Shown here piece by piece: positions 1-8,366 of a stretch of 64,000 nt of DNA. The translations under genes were made by a program, and so were the position numbers. Under the pieces are notes generated by a model. The model was not told where the DNA came from. It did no database searches and saw nothing but the letters and a program-made list of their open reading frames with translations. Positions within the stretch are counted from its first letter, which is position 1, and each line of letters opens with the position of its first letter. The stretch spans positions 1,674,001 to 1,738,000 of the forward strand of contig NZ_JAMXIA010000001.1 in the NCBI RefSeq assembly GCF_025457425.1, in the 5' to 3' direction. Origin of the DNA: Chryseobacterium foetidum. Lineage in GTDB: Bacteria; Bacteroidota; Bacteroidia; Flavobacteriales; Weeksellaceae.

Positions 1-2
1 AA

Positions 3-1382
3 TTAATATCCGGTTGTTCTTGACAATTTTGACTGCATCAAGCCATCATAATGATGATTTAGCAGATAAGTATTGATCTGTTGAACAGTATCTAATATTA
101 CTCCCACCATGATCAACAGCGATGTACCACCGAAAAACAGGGCAAAAGCATCTGTCTGAACAAAGCTTCCATGCACAATTGCCGGAAGGACTGCAAAGAT
201 AGCTAAAAATATTGAACCTGGCAAAGTAATTTTTGACAATATATCATCCAGATAATCAGCAGTCTCTTTCCCTGGTCTTACCTTTGGTACCAAACCACCT
301 TGTCTCTTAAGGTCATCGGCCATTTGGTTTACAGGAATAGTGATTGCTGTATAAAAGAATGAAAAGATAATAATCAATAAGGCAAACAAAACATTGTACT
401 GCCAGCTGAATACATTTTTAAAACCTGCAAGGAACGTGTTAGATTCGTCTACTTTTGTAAGCAAGCCAGGTACGAACATCAATGCCTGAGCAAAGATAAT
501 CGGCATTACACCAGCTGCGTTTACTTTCAACGGAATCCACTGTCTTGCACCCTGCATTAGATTTTTATTTACACCTCCTCTTGCCTGAGCTCTGCTTACA
601 TACTGAATAGGAATTTTTCTTACAGCCACCGATAATACAACAGCTAAAAGAACTACTACCATCCAGAATAGAACTTCAACCATGATCATGATAGAACCTA
701 AACCTCCTTTACCATTCTGAACTGCGATTTCCTGTACGAATGCTTCCGGTAATCTTGAAAGGATTCCCACCATAATAAGGATAGAAATACCGTTCCCGAT
801 ACCTTTGTCGGTGATCTTCTCACCCAGCCACATTGCGAATACGGAACCGCCTACCAGGATTACAATACTTGGTAACCAGAACATAATTGAATTAGGATCT
901 ACGAAATACGCAGACTGGAACTGAGCGTAAGGTAAGAACAGCTGAGTGATCGAAGTTAAATAAGAAGGTGCCTGTACAAGACAAACCCCAATTGTTAACC
1001 ATCTTGTGATCTGATTCAGTGTGTTTCTACCAGACTCTCCGTCTTTCTGTAGTTTCTGAAGATAAGGAATTGCCATCCCCATCAGCTGAACAATGATTGA
1101 TGCAGAAATATAAGGCATGATACCTAACGCCATCACAGAAGCGTGGCTGAACGCCCCTCCCGTAAATGACGAAAGCAAGCCAAGGAGTCCTGCTCCCTGC
1201 TTGTTTCCGCCTTGATTTTTATAATGCTCTAAGAGATCTCCCACTTCTGCAAGGTTAATCGCAGGGAGAGAGATGAAAGATGCGAATCTATACACAAGGA
1301 TGATAAATAAAGTAAAGAGAATTTTTTCTCTCAGCTCTTTTAAGCTCCAAATATTTTTGAGGGTCTGTATAAATTCTTTCAT
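3..1382 (-). CDS. secY: Protein translocase subunit SecY
   Basis: SecY is the channel-forming subunit of the Sec translocase in the inner membrane; with SecE and SecG it exports unfolded preproteins and inserts membrane proteins. The 459-residue product is full length, with about ten hydrophobic segments and the family's charged cytoplasmic loops (for example LGEKITDKGIGNGIS and RKIPIQYVSR). It follows rplO on the same strand by 8 bases, the standard last-gene position of the spc operon. The stop codon lies at the window edge, so any downstream genes (typically infA, rpmJ, rpsM) are not visible. Confidence 0.98.
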   Translation of the reverse strand: MKEFIQTLKNIWSLKELREKILFTLFIILVYRFASFISLPAINLAEVGDLLEHYKNQGGNKQGAGLLGLLSSFTGGAFSHASVMALGIMPYISASIIVQLMGMAIPYLQKLQKDGESGRNTLNQITRWLTIGVCLVQAPSYLTSITQLFLPYAQFQSAYFVDPNSIMFWLPSIVILVGGSVFAMWLGEKITDKGIGNGISILIMVGILSRLPEAFVQEIAVQNGKGGLGSIMIMVEVLFWMVVVLLAVVLSVAVRKIPIQYVSRAQARGGVNKNLMQGARQWIPLKVNAAGVMPIIFAQALMFVPGLLTKVDESNTFLAGFKNVFSWQYNVLFALLIIIFSFFYTAITIPVNQMADDLKRQGGLVPKVRPGKETADYLDDILSKITLPGSIFLAIFAVLPAIVHGSFVQTDAFALFFGGTSLLIMVGVILDTVQQINTYLLNHHYDGLMQSKLSRTTGY

Positions 1383-1390
1383 TAGTATTA

Positions 1391-1840
1391 TTATAAGGTA
1401 ATTGCTTTTCCTCCTGCTTTAGAGATCAACTCTTCAGCAGATTTAGTAAACTTATCAGCAGAGATTGAAACCGCAGATTTCAATTCTCCTCTACCCATAA
1501 TTTTCACTAATTCGTTTTTAGTAATCAAACCGTTCTCAATCAATACTTCTCTCGTGATCTCTCCAGTGATAGATTTGTTCTCGATTAAAGTCTGAATAGT
1601 ATCAAGGTTGATTCCTCTAAACTCTTTTCTGTTTACATTTTTGAAACCGAATTTCGGTAATCTTCTTTGTAAAGGCATCTGTCCACCTTCGAAACCGATT
1701 TTCTGAGAATAACCAGCTCTAGCTTTCTGACCTTTGTGACCTTTTGTAGAAGTACCTCCTTTTCCAGTACCCTGACCTCTACCAATTCTTTTTGAATTGA
1801 AAGTAGATCCTGCAGCTGGTTTTATGTTGTTTAAATTCAT
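1391..1840 (-). CDS. rplO: 50S ribosomal protein L15
   Basis: L15 is a late-assembly protein of the large subunit that contacts 23S rRNA. The 149 residues start with the typical Gly/Lys/Arg-rich extension (GRGQGTGKGGTSTKGHKG) followed by GGQMPLQRRLPKFGF, a family hallmark, and a globular C-terminal domain. The gene lies between rpmD and secY as in most bacterial spc operons. A 118-base AT-rich repeat region separates it from rpmD, unusually long for this operon. Identification is by motif and position and is not in doubt. Confidence 0.97.
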   Translation of the reverse strand: MNLNNIKPAAGSTFNSKRIGRGQGTGKGGTSTKGHKGQKARAGYSQKIGFEGGQMPLQRRLPKFGFKNVNRKEFRGINLDTIQTLIENKSITGEITREVLIENGLITKNELVKIMGRGELKSAVSISADKFTKSAEELISKAGGKAITL

Positions 1841-1958
1841 TGTATTAAAATTTGATATTTGAAATTTGATATTTGAAATTTTAAAATTTCAAGTGAAAAT
1901 AAGAAATTTGAAAAGAGATTACGAATCTCAAATTTCAAACTTCTAATTTCAAATCAAT
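1841..1958. repeat. AT-rich intergenic repeats between rpmD and rplO
   Basis: The segment is built from variants of AAATTTGATATTTG in direct repeat near 1850-1880, then self-complementary stretches (GAAATTTTAAAATTTC near 1876; GAGATT-acg-AATCTC near 1915-1930) and reverse-oriented copies such as CAAATTTCAAA near 1928-1940. It can fold into hairpins on either strand. It interrupts an otherwise tightly packed ribosomal operon. Similar TTTGAAATTTGA-like spacers are common between Flavobacteriia genes; no function is asserted. Confidence 0.6.
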
Positions 1959-2135
1959 TTATTTTTGAACTTCAAGTAAGTGACTTACAGCAGCGATCAT
2001 TCCTAAGATAGAAGGCGTAGCTTCGTGCTCTACAACTTGGTGAAGTTTCTTAAATCCTAATGCTTCAAGCGTTCTCTTTTGGGTTTTTGTTCTGCCAATA
2101 GCGCTTCTTACTTGCTTTACTTTAATTGTTGCCAT
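1959..2135 (-). CDS. rpmD: 50S ribosomal protein L30
   Basis: A 58-residue product read directly from the complement: start ATG at 2135, stop TAA at 1959. It begins MATIKVKQVRSAIGRTKTQK and ends SHLLEVQK, the usual compact L30 fold with no extension. L30 binds 23S rRNA in the large subunit. The LGFKKLHQVVEHEATPSILG stretch is the conserved core. It lies 10 bases after rpsE and before rplO, exactly where rpmD sits in spc operons. It is short enough to be missed by automated ORF cut-offs. Confidence 0.95.
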   Translation of the reverse strand: MATIKVKQVRSAIGRTKTQKRTLEALGFKKLHQVVEHEATPSILGMIAAVSHLLEVQK

Positions 2136-2145
2136 TGTTTATTTA

Positions 2146-2667
2146 TTAACCGTTAAACACTTTAGTTAGAGAAACTCCTCTCATTCTTGCGATTTCTTCT
2201 GGTCTTCTGATGTCTAACAATGCTTTGAAAGTTGCCTTTACCACATTGTGAGGGTTTGAAGATCCTTTAGATTTTGAAAGGATATCATGAATACCAGCAG
2301 ACTCCAATACCGCTCTTACCGCACCACCGGCGATAAGTCCTGTACCGTGAGAAGCAGGTCTCATGAAGATATCAGCACCACCGTATCTTGCAGAAGTCTG
2401 GTGAGGGATTGTGTGATTCATTACAGGAACTTTTACCAAGTTTTTCTTAGCATCTTCTACCGCCTTAGCGATAGCAGAAGCAACTTCCTTAGATTTTCCT
2501 AAACCAAAACCGATAGTTCCAGCTTCGTCACCTACTACAACAATTGCAGAAAATCCGAAAGCTCTACCTCCTTTGGTTACTTTTGTTACTCTATTTACAG
2601 CAACGAGACGATCTTTAAGTTCTAATCCTCCCGGTTTTACTCTTTCTATATTATCTAGTCCTAACAT
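2146..2667 (-). CDS. rpsE: 30S ribosomal protein S5
   Basis: S5 sits at the mRNA entry side of the small subunit and contributes to decoding accuracy. The 173-residue product has the N-terminal double-stranded-RNA-binding-like domain ([18 protein letters not shown], then [18 protein letters not shown]) and the C-terminal domain with [19 protein letters not shown]. Length and motifs match bacterial S5. It is 18 bases downstream of rplR and is followed by rpmD. Confidence 0.98.
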   Translation of the reverse strand: MLGLDNIERVKPGGLELKDRLVAVNRVTKVTKGGRAFGFSAIVVVGDEAGTIGFGLGKSKEVASAIAKAVEDAKKNLVKVPVMNHTIPHQTSARYGGADIFMRPASHGTGLIAGGAVRAVLESAGIHDILSKSKGSSNPHNVVKATFKALLDIRRPEEIARMRGVSLTKVFNG

Positions 2668-2685
2668 ATTTCCGAAATTTAATGA

Positions 2686-3036
2686 TTAGAATTTAAGTCC
2701 TCCTTCTCTCGCACCGTCAGCCAGAGCTTTCACTCTACCGTGGTATACGAAACCGTTTCTGTCAAATACAATATTTTCAATTCCTGCAGCGATTGCTTTA
2801 GCAGCGATAGCTTTACCTACAGCAGCAGAAATTTCACTTTTTGTTCCGGTAGCAGCGCCCTTCTCTCTTGAAGAGGCAGATGCTAAAGTTTTTCCGTCTT
2901 TATCGTCGATTAACTGTGCGTAAATTTCCTTATTACTTTTGTATACAGATAATCTTGGCAAATCAGCAGATCCAGAGATTTTTCCTCTTACTCTTCTTTT
3001 GATTCTTATTCTTTTTTCTAATTTACTTAGTGCCAT
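2686..3036 (-). CDS. rplR: 50S ribosomal protein L18
   Basis: L18 binds 5S rRNA together with L5 and anchors it to the central protuberance of the 50S subunit. The product has 116 residues, a normal length. Its basic N-terminus ([19 protein letters not shown]) is followed by the conserved core [20 protein letters not shown] and the C-terminal [20 protein letters not shown] signature. The gene lies between rplF and rpsE, 14 and 18 bases away, consistent with co-transcription. Confidence 0.98.
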   Translation of the reverse strand: MALSKLEKRIRIKRRVRGKISGSADLPRLSVYKSNKEIYAQLIDDKDGKTLASASSREKGAATGTKSEISAAVGKAIAAKAIAAGIENIVFDRNGFVYHGRVKALADGAREGGLKF

Positions 3037-3050
3037 TTTCTTAATTTTTA

Positions 3051-3596
3051 TTAAGCAGATTTACCAGCTTTACGTCTAACAATTTCTCCTACGAATCTTA
3101 CACCTTTTCCTTTGTACGGTTCAGGTTTTCTGAAAGATCTGATCTTTGCAGCAACCATTCCTAAAAGTTGATTGTCGTGAGACGTTAAAGTAATAATTGG
3201 GTTTTTACCTTTTTCAGTCAATGTATCGATGATTACTTCCTTTGGAACTTCTAAAACGATACCGTGAGAGAATCCTAAAGCTAACTCAAGTTTTTGACCT
3301 GCGTGTGAAGCTCTGTATCCTACCCCTACCAGTTCTAATTTTTTTGTGAAACCTTCTGTAGTTCCCACAACCATGTTGTTGATCAACGCGCGGTACAAAC
3401 CGTGTAGCGCTCTGTGTTGTTTAGCATCAGATGGTCTGCTTACAGTAAGCTGACCGTCGTTTTGCTCAATACTAACTCCACCAGTAAGCTCCTGAGAAAG
3501 TTCTCCCTTTGGACCTTTTACAGTTACTACACCTTCTTTTTCAGTGATTGTAACTCCTGCTGGAACTGTTATAATTGCTTTACCAATTCTTGACAT
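3051..3596 (-). CDS. rplF: 50S ribosomal protein L6
   Basis: L6 lies near the GTPase-associated region of the 50S subunit. The 181-residue product has the two duplicated L6 domains: an N-terminal half opening [17 protein letters not shown], and a C-terminal half ending with the signature [15 protein letters not shown]. It is 17 bases after rpsH and 14 bases before rplR. Start and length agree with the family. Confidence 0.98.
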   Translation of the reverse strand: MSRIGKAIITVPAGVTITEKEGVVTVKGPKGELSQELTGGVSIEQNDGQLTVSRPSDAKQHRALHGLYRALINNMVVGTTEGFTKKLELVGVGYRASHAGQKLELALGFSHGIVLEVPKEVIIDTLTEKGKNPIITLTSHDNQLLGMVAAKIRSFRKPEPYKGKGVRFVGEIVRRKAGKSA

Positions 3597-3613
3597 TTTC
3601 CTTTGATTAAAAA

Positions 3614-4012
3614 TTAATAAACATAGCAGATTACTTCACCGCCTACTTTCTCTTCTCTAGCTTTCTTATCTGTCATTACTCCTTTAGAAGTAGAGATGAT
3701 AGAAATACCCAAACCGTTTAGTACCCTTGGAAGTTCACCTGAACCTTTGTACTGTCTCAAACCTGGTCTTGAAGCTCTTTGAATGCTCTTGATTGCCGGT
3801 TTGCTGGTTTGCTTGTCGTACTTCAAAGCGATTTTGATCGTACCCTGAACAGCGCTCTCCTCAAACTTGTAGTTTAAGATATAACCCTGATCAAATAAGA
3901 TCTTAGTAATCTCCTTTTTGATTTTCGATGCAGGAATTTCCACCACTTTGTGGCCTGCGCTTTGTGCGTTCCTTACTCTAGTCAGGAAATCTGAAATTGG
4001 ATCTGTTACCAT
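3614..4012 (-). CDS. rpsH: 30S ribosomal protein S8
   Basis: S8 is a primary 16S rRNA-binding protein of the 30S central domain and, in Enterobacteria, the translational autorepressor of the spc operon. The 132-residue product starts MVTDPISDFLTRVRNAQSAG and ends with the conserved STSKGVMTDKKAREEKVGGE and ICYVY. It is the first gene after the only long gap in this locus, so it probably heads a separate transcript with rplF-rplR-rpsE-rpmD-rplO-secY. Whether S8 binds the leader upstream of its own gene here is unknown. Confidence 0.98.
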   Translation of the reverse strand: MVTDPISDFLTRVRNAQSAGHKVVEIPASKIKKEITKILFDQGYILNYKFEESAVQGTIKIALKYDKQTSKPAIKSIQRASRPGLRQYKGSGELPRVLNGLGISIISTSKGVMTDKKAREEKVGGEVICYVY

Positions 4013-4231
4013 TTCTTTGTTTTAAATTATTGGTTAATGACAGTCAGTATTGAAAAGACTTGAAGATTAAAGAATATATGGTTCCGAATGTTTCTTCACC
4101 TAATCTCTTTACCTTCAGTATCTCAACAACTTAATTGTCACTTTGATTTTTTTAATTTCATTTTATTCTAATAAACACAGACAAAATGAAGATTAGTCTC
4201 CCAGGGAAATAATAATTTTCCTGAGCGGGTG
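4013..4231 (-). promoter_or_regulatory. Candidate leader of the rpsH-secY transcript
   Basis: If transcription starts a few bases after the -7 motif at 4232-4239, the mRNA carries a leader of about 210 bases before rpsH. Near its 5' end is an imperfect hairpin of nine pairs with one mismatch and a TATT loop (CAGGAAAAT/ATTTCCCTG on the minus strand, roughly 4202-4222). CTAATCT and AGATTAG further along can also pair. No ORF of note lies inside. The length suggests post-transcriptional control, perhaps by a ribosomal protein; this is inference. Confidence 0.4.
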
Positions 4232-4239
4232 CAAAAGTA
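4232..4239 (-). promoter_or_regulatory. Promoter -7 element upstream of rpsH
   Basis: The minus strand reads TACTTTTG followed by C, a match to the Bacteroidetes -7 consensus TANNTTTG. No clear TTTG is found 17-23 bases upstream; that stretch is a run of A and T. It lies 220 bases before the rpsH start, downstream of the hairpin that follows rpsN. Confidence 0.5.
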
Positions 4240-4313
4240 CAAAAAAAATTTTAATAATATTATTTTTTTCTCTGTCTATGAGCTGACCTAATTCTGTGCT
4301 CTATTTATTAAAA

Positions 4314-4349
4314 TACAGCTGACTTATAAAAATATAGAAGTCAGCTGTA
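4314..4349 (-). terminator. Hairpin after rpsN (terminator or attenuator)
   Basis: ACAGCTGACTT (4315-4325) and AAGTCAGCTGT (4338-4348) form a perfect 11-pair stem, 12 with the flanking T-A pair, around a 12-base AT-rich loop. It starts 16 bases after the rpsN stop codon. On the minus strand it is followed by an AT-rich stretch with a short T run; on the plus strand it is followed by nine A. It could stop or attenuate transcription between rpsN and rpsH or protect the 3' end of the upstream mRNA. Confidence 0.65.
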
Positions 4350-4364
4350 AAAAAAAATTATTGC

Positions 4365-4634
4365 TTACCAACTCGCTTTTTTAACGCCTGGGATAAGACC
4401 GTTGTTTGCCATTTCTCTGAAAGTTACTCTGGAAATACCGAACGTTCTCATGTATCCTCTTGGTCTGCCTGTCAGTTTACATCTGTTGTGTAATCTTACA
4501 GGAGAAGCATTTTTAGGCAATTTCTGAAGTCCTTCGTAATCACCAGCTTCTTTAAGAGCTTTTCTCTTTTCAGCGTATTTAGCTACAGTAGCTTCTCTTT
4601 TGCGCTCACGCGCTTTCATTGATTCTTTAGCCAT
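4365..4634 (-). CDS. rpsN: 30S ribosomal protein S14
   Basis: S14 is needed for assembly of the 30S head. The 89-residue product opens [20 protein letters not shown] and carries the family core [20 protein letters not shown] and [18 protein letters not shown]. Only one Cys is present in the core, so it is the zinc-independent (C-minus) form, not the two-CxxC form. It follows rplE by 3 bases and is followed by the hairpin and gap before rpsH, making it the apparent last gene of the upstream unit. Confidence 0.98.
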   Translation of the reverse strand: MAKESMKARERKREATVAKYAEKRKALKEAGDYEGLQKLPKNASPVRLHNRCKLTGRPRGYMRTFGISRVTFREMANNGLIPGVKKASW

Positions 4635-4637
4635 TTC

Positions 4638-5189
4638 TTAGTTCTTTTTGAACGGTAAACCGAAGTGAGTTAATAATGCTTTAGCTTCTTTATCTGTTTT
4701 CGCTGTAGTAACGAAAGTGATGTCCATCCCCTGGATTTTTTTCACTTTGTCGATTACGATTTCAGGGAAGATAATTTGCTCAGTGATTCCTAAGTTATAG
4801 TTTCCTCTACCATCGAAACCTTCAGCTTTGATACCAGAGAAATCTCTGATACGTGGCAAAGCAGAAGAAGTAAGTCTGTCTAAGAATTCGTACATTCTTG
4901 TAGCTCTAAGAGTAACCTTAGCACCTACAGGCATCCCTTTTCTTAATTTGAAAGCAGCCTCATCTTTCTTAGAGATAGTGCCAACAGCTTTCTGACCTGT
5001 GATGTTTGTAAGTTCTTCCACAGCATAATCGATAATTTTCTTATCTGCTGTAGCATCACCTAAACCTTGAGAGATAACAATTTTCTCTAATTTAGGTACC
5101 TGCATTACTGATTTGTAGCCAAATTCTTCCATCATTGCAGGAACAATTTTCTCTTTATAAGCTACTATGGGTCTTGCTATATATTCCAT
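4638..5189 (-). CDS. rplE: 50S ribosomal protein L5
   Basis: L5 binds 5S rRNA and contacts the P-site tRNA elbow in the central protuberance. The 183-residue product has conserved segments [19 protein letters not shown] and [19 protein letters not shown], and [16 protein letters not shown]. The N-terminus [19 protein letters not shown] matches the bacterial family. It is separated by 13 bases from rplX upstream and 3 bases from rpsN downstream. Confidence 0.98.
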   Translation of the reverse strand: MEYIARPIVAYKEKIVPAMMEEFGYKSVMQVPKLEKIVISQGLGDATADKKIIDYAVEELTNITGQKAVGTISKKDEAAFKLRKGMPVGAKVTLRATRMYEFLDRLTSSALPRIRDFSGIKAEGFDGRGNYNLGITEQIIFPEIVIDKVKKIQGMDITFVTTAKTDKEAKALLTHFGLPFKKN

Positions 5190-5202
5190 GTGTTATTTAA
5201 AA

Positions 5203-5529
5203 TTATAAAGTTTCACCCGTTTGCTTGTTGATTCTCACTTTCTTATCTCCTTCGATTTTGTAACCGATTTTGATAGCTTTACCGTCTTTACCAACTAAAG
5301 CTACGTTTGAGATATGAATAGAAGCTTCTTTCTCAGTAATTCCTCCTTGCGGATTAGAAGCTGAAGGCTTAACGTGTTTTTTAACGATGTTAAGACCTGC
5401 AACGATAACTCTAGGGTCTCTTCCTTCTTTTTTGATCACTTCAATAACTTCACCTGTCTTACCTTTAAGATCTTTCTTACCGGTAGTTACGATTACGTTA
5501 TCTCCTCTTTTTATTTTTAACTTTGACAT
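5203..5529 (-). CDS. rplX: 50S ribosomal protein L24
   Basis: L24 is an assembly-initiator protein of the large subunit that binds the 5' end of 23S rRNA. The 108-residue product starts with the KOW motif (KIKRGDNVIVTTGKKDLKGK) and then has VIVAGLNIVKKHVKPS and GGITEKEASIHISNV, both typical. Position between rplN and rplE is canonical. Confidence 0.97.
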   Translation of the reverse strand: MSKLKIKRGDNVIVTTGKKDLKGKTGEVIEVIKKEGRDPRVIVAGLNIVKKHVKPSASNPQGGITEKEASIHISNVALVGKDGKAIKIGYKIEGDKKVRINKQTGETL

Positions 5530-5550
5530 TTTTTTTAAAAATTTTAAATA

Positions 5551-5919
5551 TTAAAGTACTTCAGGAGCTAATGAAATGATTTTCATATATTCTTTGTCTC
5601 TCAACTCACGGGCAACCGGTCCGAAAACACGTGTACCTCTCATTTCTCCTGCTGCGTTTAGCAATACACAAGCATTGTCGTCGAATTTGATGTATGAACC
5701 ATCTTTTCTTCTTACTGCTTTTTTAGTTCTTACTACTACAGCTTTAGATACCTGACCTTTCTTTGCGTTTCCTGATGGTGTAGAATCTTTGATTGTAACA
5801 ACGATTTTATCACCAACTGAAGCATATCTTCTTCTGGTTCCTCCCAGAACTCTGATAACGAGTACTTCTTTTGCACCTGTGTTATCAGCAACTTTTAATC
5901 TTGATTCTGTTTGTAACAT
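5551..5919 (-). CDS. rplN: 50S ribosomal protein L14
   Basis: L14 lies at the subunit interface near the factor-binding site and forms inter-subunit bridges. The 122-residue product has the standard start [20 protein letters not shown] and the signatures [18 protein letters not shown] and [20 protein letters not shown]. It is 2 bases downstream of rpsQ and 21 bases upstream of rplX. In model bacteria the spc operon starts here; no promoter motif was obvious in the 2-base gap, so it is probably co-transcribed with the S10 block. Confidence 0.98.
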   Translation of the reverse strand: MLQTESRLKVADNTGAKEVLVIRVLGGTRRRYASVGDKIVVTIKDSTPSGNAKKGQVSKAVVVRTKKAVRRKDGSYIKFDDNACVLLNAAGEMRGTRVFGPVARELRDKEYMKIISLAPEVL

Positions 5920-5921
5920 TA

Positions 5922-6176
5922 TTACTTAGCTTTTTCAATGATTCTTACTAATCTCCATCTCTTGCTCTTGCTTAAAGGTCTAGTTTCAGAAATTAGAACT
6001 GTATCTCCTTCGTTGCATTCGTTGTTTTCGTCGTGTGCAGTATATTTTTTCGTCTTAAGAACGAATTTACCGTACATCGGGTGCTTTACTCTTGTAGTTT
6101 CGCTAACAACAATAGTTTTTTCCATTTTATTGCTGGAAACCACTCCGATTCTTTCTTTTCTTAAATTTCTATCCAT
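5922..6176 (-). CDS. rpsQ: 30S ribosomal protein S17
   Basis: S17 is a primary 16S rRNA-binding protein with an OB fold. The 84-residue product has the signature [20 protein letters not shown] and [20 protein letters not shown], then [18 protein letters not shown]. It lies between rpmC and rplN as in canonical S10 operons, with an 11-base gap to rpmC. Confidence 0.97.
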   Translation of the reverse strand: MDRNLRKERIGVVSSNKMEKTIVVSETTRVKHPMYGKFVLKTKKYTAHDENNECNEGDTVLISETRPLSKSKRWRLVRIIEKAK

Positions 6177-6187
6177 TGTAAAAAGGA

Positions 6188-6373
6188 TTATTGTTTGTTA
6201 GTTAACTCAGTATTTAGTCTGGCGATTGTCTTTCTCAAATCTTTGATTTGAATCGGGTTTTCAATCGGGCTGATAGCATGAGCCAATTTCAGTTTTGAAT
6301 ATTGAGCTTTTGCTTCAGTTAATTGATTTTGAAGATCACCCGCGCTTAAATTTTTAATATCAGCTTTTTTCAT
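6188..6373 (-). CDS. rpmC: 50S ribosomal protein L29
   Basis: L29 lies at the polypeptide exit tunnel and helps dock trigger factor and SRP. The product is 61 residues from the ATG at 6373 ([17 protein letters not shown]). The frame stays open to a TTG at 6382, but the ATG start is preferred because it gives the family's usual length and N-terminus. The two-helix hairpin with [12 protein letters not shown] at the C-terminus is typical. It follows rplP by 12 bases. Confidence 0.95.
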   Translation of the reverse strand: MKKADIKNLSAGDLQNQLTEAKAQYSKLKLAHAISPIENPIQIKDLRKTIARLNTELTNKQ

Positions 6374-6385
6374 TGTATACAAAGA

Positions 6386-6811
6386 TTAAAGAGGTTTAAC
6401 AAAATCGTTAGCAACGATAAATTTAGTAACGATAGGTAATTTCTGAGCTGCAAGTCTAAGAGCTTCCTTAGCGATATCGTAAGGTACACCTCCAACTTCG
6501 AACATAATTTTACCTGGTTTTACTACAGCTACCCAATATTCCACGGCACCTTTACCTTTACCCATACGTACTTCGGCTGGTTTTTTGGTAATTGGTTTAT
6601 CCGGGAAGATTTTGATCCATAGTTGACCTTCTCTCTTCATATATCTTGTAGCAGCGATACGCGCAGCTTCAATCTGTCTTGCCGTGATCCAAGCGCCTTC
6701 TGTAGCCTTGATCCCGAAAGTTCCATAAGCAAGTTGATTACCTCTCTGAGCAATCCCCTTCATTTTCATCTTATGTACTCTACGGAACTTGGTTCTTTTT
6801 GGTTGTAACAT
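6386..6811 (-). CDS. rplP: 50S ribosomal protein L16
   Basis: L16 helps organise the A-site region of the large subunit. The 141-residue product begins [19 protein letters not shown] and contains the signatures [20 protein letters not shown] and [20 protein letters not shown]. The gene is separated from rpsC by an unusual 97-base repeat spacer, while all other neighbours are tightly packed. Confidence 0.98.
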   Translation of the reverse strand: MLQPKRTKFRRVHKMKMKGIAQRGNQLAYGTFGIKATEGAWITARQIEAARIAATRYMKREGQLWIKIFPDKPITKKPAEVRMGKGKGAVEYWVAVVKPGKIMFEVGGVPYDIAKEALRLAAQKLPIVTKFIVANDFVKPL

Positions 6812-6908
6812 AATTTCTAAATTTTAGATTTTAGATTTTAGATTTTAGATGTTTTTTATTTTAAAAAAGTAACGGTAATTTAAAATGCAAAATTTCTAAT
6901 CTAAAATT
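6812..6908. repeat. Tandem and inverted repeats between rpsC and rplP
   Basis: Four tandem copies of a 7-base unit (ATTTTAG) occur at about 6824-6851, and a reverse-oriented CTAATCTAAAATTTT lies at 6895-6909. AAATTTTAGATT and AATCTAAAATTT can pair over 12 bases with a loop of roughly 60 bases in the operon mRNA. It is the second such spacer in the ribosomal locus, after 1841-1958. A role in mRNA processing is possible but unproven. Confidence 0.6.
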
Positions 6909-7676
6909 TTAATTATTATTGTTATTATTATTGTTCTTTCTAGGTCCTCTGTTGTTGTCTCTTCTGTCTCCTCCTCTATTATCTCTTCTATCTCTGTCTC
7001 CAGAAGGTCCTCCTTTTTTCTGCTGTCCTACTAATGGCATCAAGTCACGTTTTCCGTAAACTTCACCTTTCATAATCCAAACTTTCACACCTAATTTTCC
7101 GTACTGAGTCAATGCTTCACCGATGTGGTAATCGATATCTGCTCTGAAAGTAGACAATGGAATTCTTCCGTCTTTGAAAGATTCTGATCTTGCCATTTCA
7201 GCACCGTTCAATCTACCAGAGATCTGAACTTTGATACCTTCTGCACCCATTCTCATTGTACCTGCGATAGCCATCTTAACTGCTCTTCTGTAAGAGATTC
7301 TGTTTTCGATCTGCTTTGCAATGCTGTCTGCAACTAATACTGCGTCAAGCTCAGGTCTTTTGATTTCGAAGATGTTGATTTGAATATCCTTTTTAGTCAA
7401 TTTCTTCAACTCTTCTTTCAGTTTATCAACCTCCTGTCCGCCTTTCCCGATAATTAAACCTGGTCTTGCAGTAGTGATTGTAACTGTAACTAACTTTAAT
7501 GTTCTTTCAATATAAATTCTTGAAATACCACCTTTAGATAATCTAGCTTCAAGGTATCTTCTGATTTTGTAATCTTCAGCGATTCTGTCACCGTAGTTTT
7601 TACCACCAAACCAGTTAGAATCCCATCCTCTGATGATACCTAATCTGTTACCAATTGGATTTGTCTTCTGTCCCAT
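6909..7676 (-). CDS. rpsC: 30S ribosomal protein S3
   Basis: S3 lies at the mRNA entry tunnel and has helicase-related function with S4 and S5. The 255-residue product has an N-terminal domain with the KH motif ([20 protein letters not shown]) and a C-terminal domain with [20 protein letters not shown] and [12 protein letters not shown]. The last 40 residues form a low-complexity tail rich in Gly, Arg, Asp and Asn that ends in eight Asn. Asn/Arg-rich S3 tails are known in Bacteroidetes; a pure Asn run is worth noting. Next gene upstream is rplV, 8 bases away. Confidence 0.98.
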   Translation of the reverse strand: MGQKTNPIGNRLGIIRGWDSNWFGGKNYGDRIAEDYKIRRYLEARLSKGGISRIYIERTLKLVTVTITTARPGLIIGKGGQEVDKLKEELKKLTKKDIQINIFEIKRPELDAVLVADSIAKQIENRISYRRAVKMAIAGTMRMGAEGIKVQISGRLNGAEMARSESFKDGRIPLSTFRADIDYHIGEALTQYGKLGVKVWIMKGEVYGKRDLMPLVGQQKKGGPSGDRDRRDNRGGDRRDNNRGPRKNNNNNNNN

Positions 7677-7684
7677 ACCTTGAA

Positions 7685-8083
7685 TTAATTTTCTTTTGTA
7701 CCTAAGATTAGCGTAATGTGGTTTGATCTCTTTCTGATTCTGTAACCTCTACCTTGTGGTGCCGGTCTCAGTCTCTTCAATTGTCTTGCACTGTCTACAA
7801 AAATTTCTTTAACGATAAGGTTTGCCTCTTCAATATCAGCACCTTCGTTTTTAGACTGCCAGTTTGCCATTGCAGAAAGAAGAACTTTCTCCAATTTATT
7901 AGATGCGTCTTTTTTAGAATATTTTAGAATGCTTAAAGCTTTTTCAACTTCTACTCCTCTGATGATATCAGCTACTAATCTCATTTTTCTTGGAGAAGAA
8001 GGGCAATCGTTGTGTAACGCTTTCGCTACATCCTGATTAGTTAATTTACGTGCTAATGCACTTTCTCTTTTTCTTGATCCCAT
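7685..8083 (-). CDS. rplV: 50S ribosomal protein L22
   Basis: L22 lines the exit tunnel with a long beta-hairpin. The 132-residue product has the family core [20 protein letters not shown] and ends with the tunnel-lobe signature [20 protein letters not shown]. Start [13 protein letters not shown] is two bases after rpsS. Mutations in this hairpin give macrolide resistance in other bacteria; nothing unusual was seen here. Confidence 0.97.
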   Translation of the reverse strand: MGSRKRESALARKLTNQDVAKALHNDCPSSPRKMRLVADIIRGVEVEKALSILKYSKKDASNKLEKVLLSAMANWQSKNEGADIEEANLIVKEIFVDSARQLKRLRPAPQGRGYRIRKRSNHITLILGTKEN

Positions 8084-8085
8084 GA

Positions 8086-8364
8086 TTATCTGCTACCTTT
8101 GTTTTTGTTACCACCATGACCTCTGAAAGATCTTGTTGGAGAAAATTCGCCTAACTTGTGACCTACCATGTTTTCTGTAACGTAAACCGGGATAAATGCT
8201 TTCCCGTTGTGCACAGCGATAGTCTGTCCTACGAAGTCCGGAGAGATCATCGATGCTCTAGACCAAGTTTTGATAACTGTTTTCTTATTAGCTTCTATAT
8301 TTGCCTGAACCTTCTTATCTAAAGTATGATGAATGAACGGTCCTTTTTTAAGTGATCTTGCCAT
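8086..8364 (-). CDS. rpsS: 30S ribosomal protein S19
   Basis: S19 forms a complex with S13 in the 30S head, near the A site. The 92-residue product begins [19 protein letters not shown] and contains [20 protein letters not shown] and [19 protein letters not shown], diagnostic for S19. It lies two bases after rplB and two before rplV, typical of the S10 operon. Confidence 0.98.
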   Translation of the reverse strand: MARSLKKGPFIHHTLDKKVQANIEANKKTVIKTWSRASMISPDFVGQTIAVHNGKAFIPVYVTENMVGHKLGEFSPTRSFRGHGGNKNKGSR

Positions 8365-8366
8365 AA

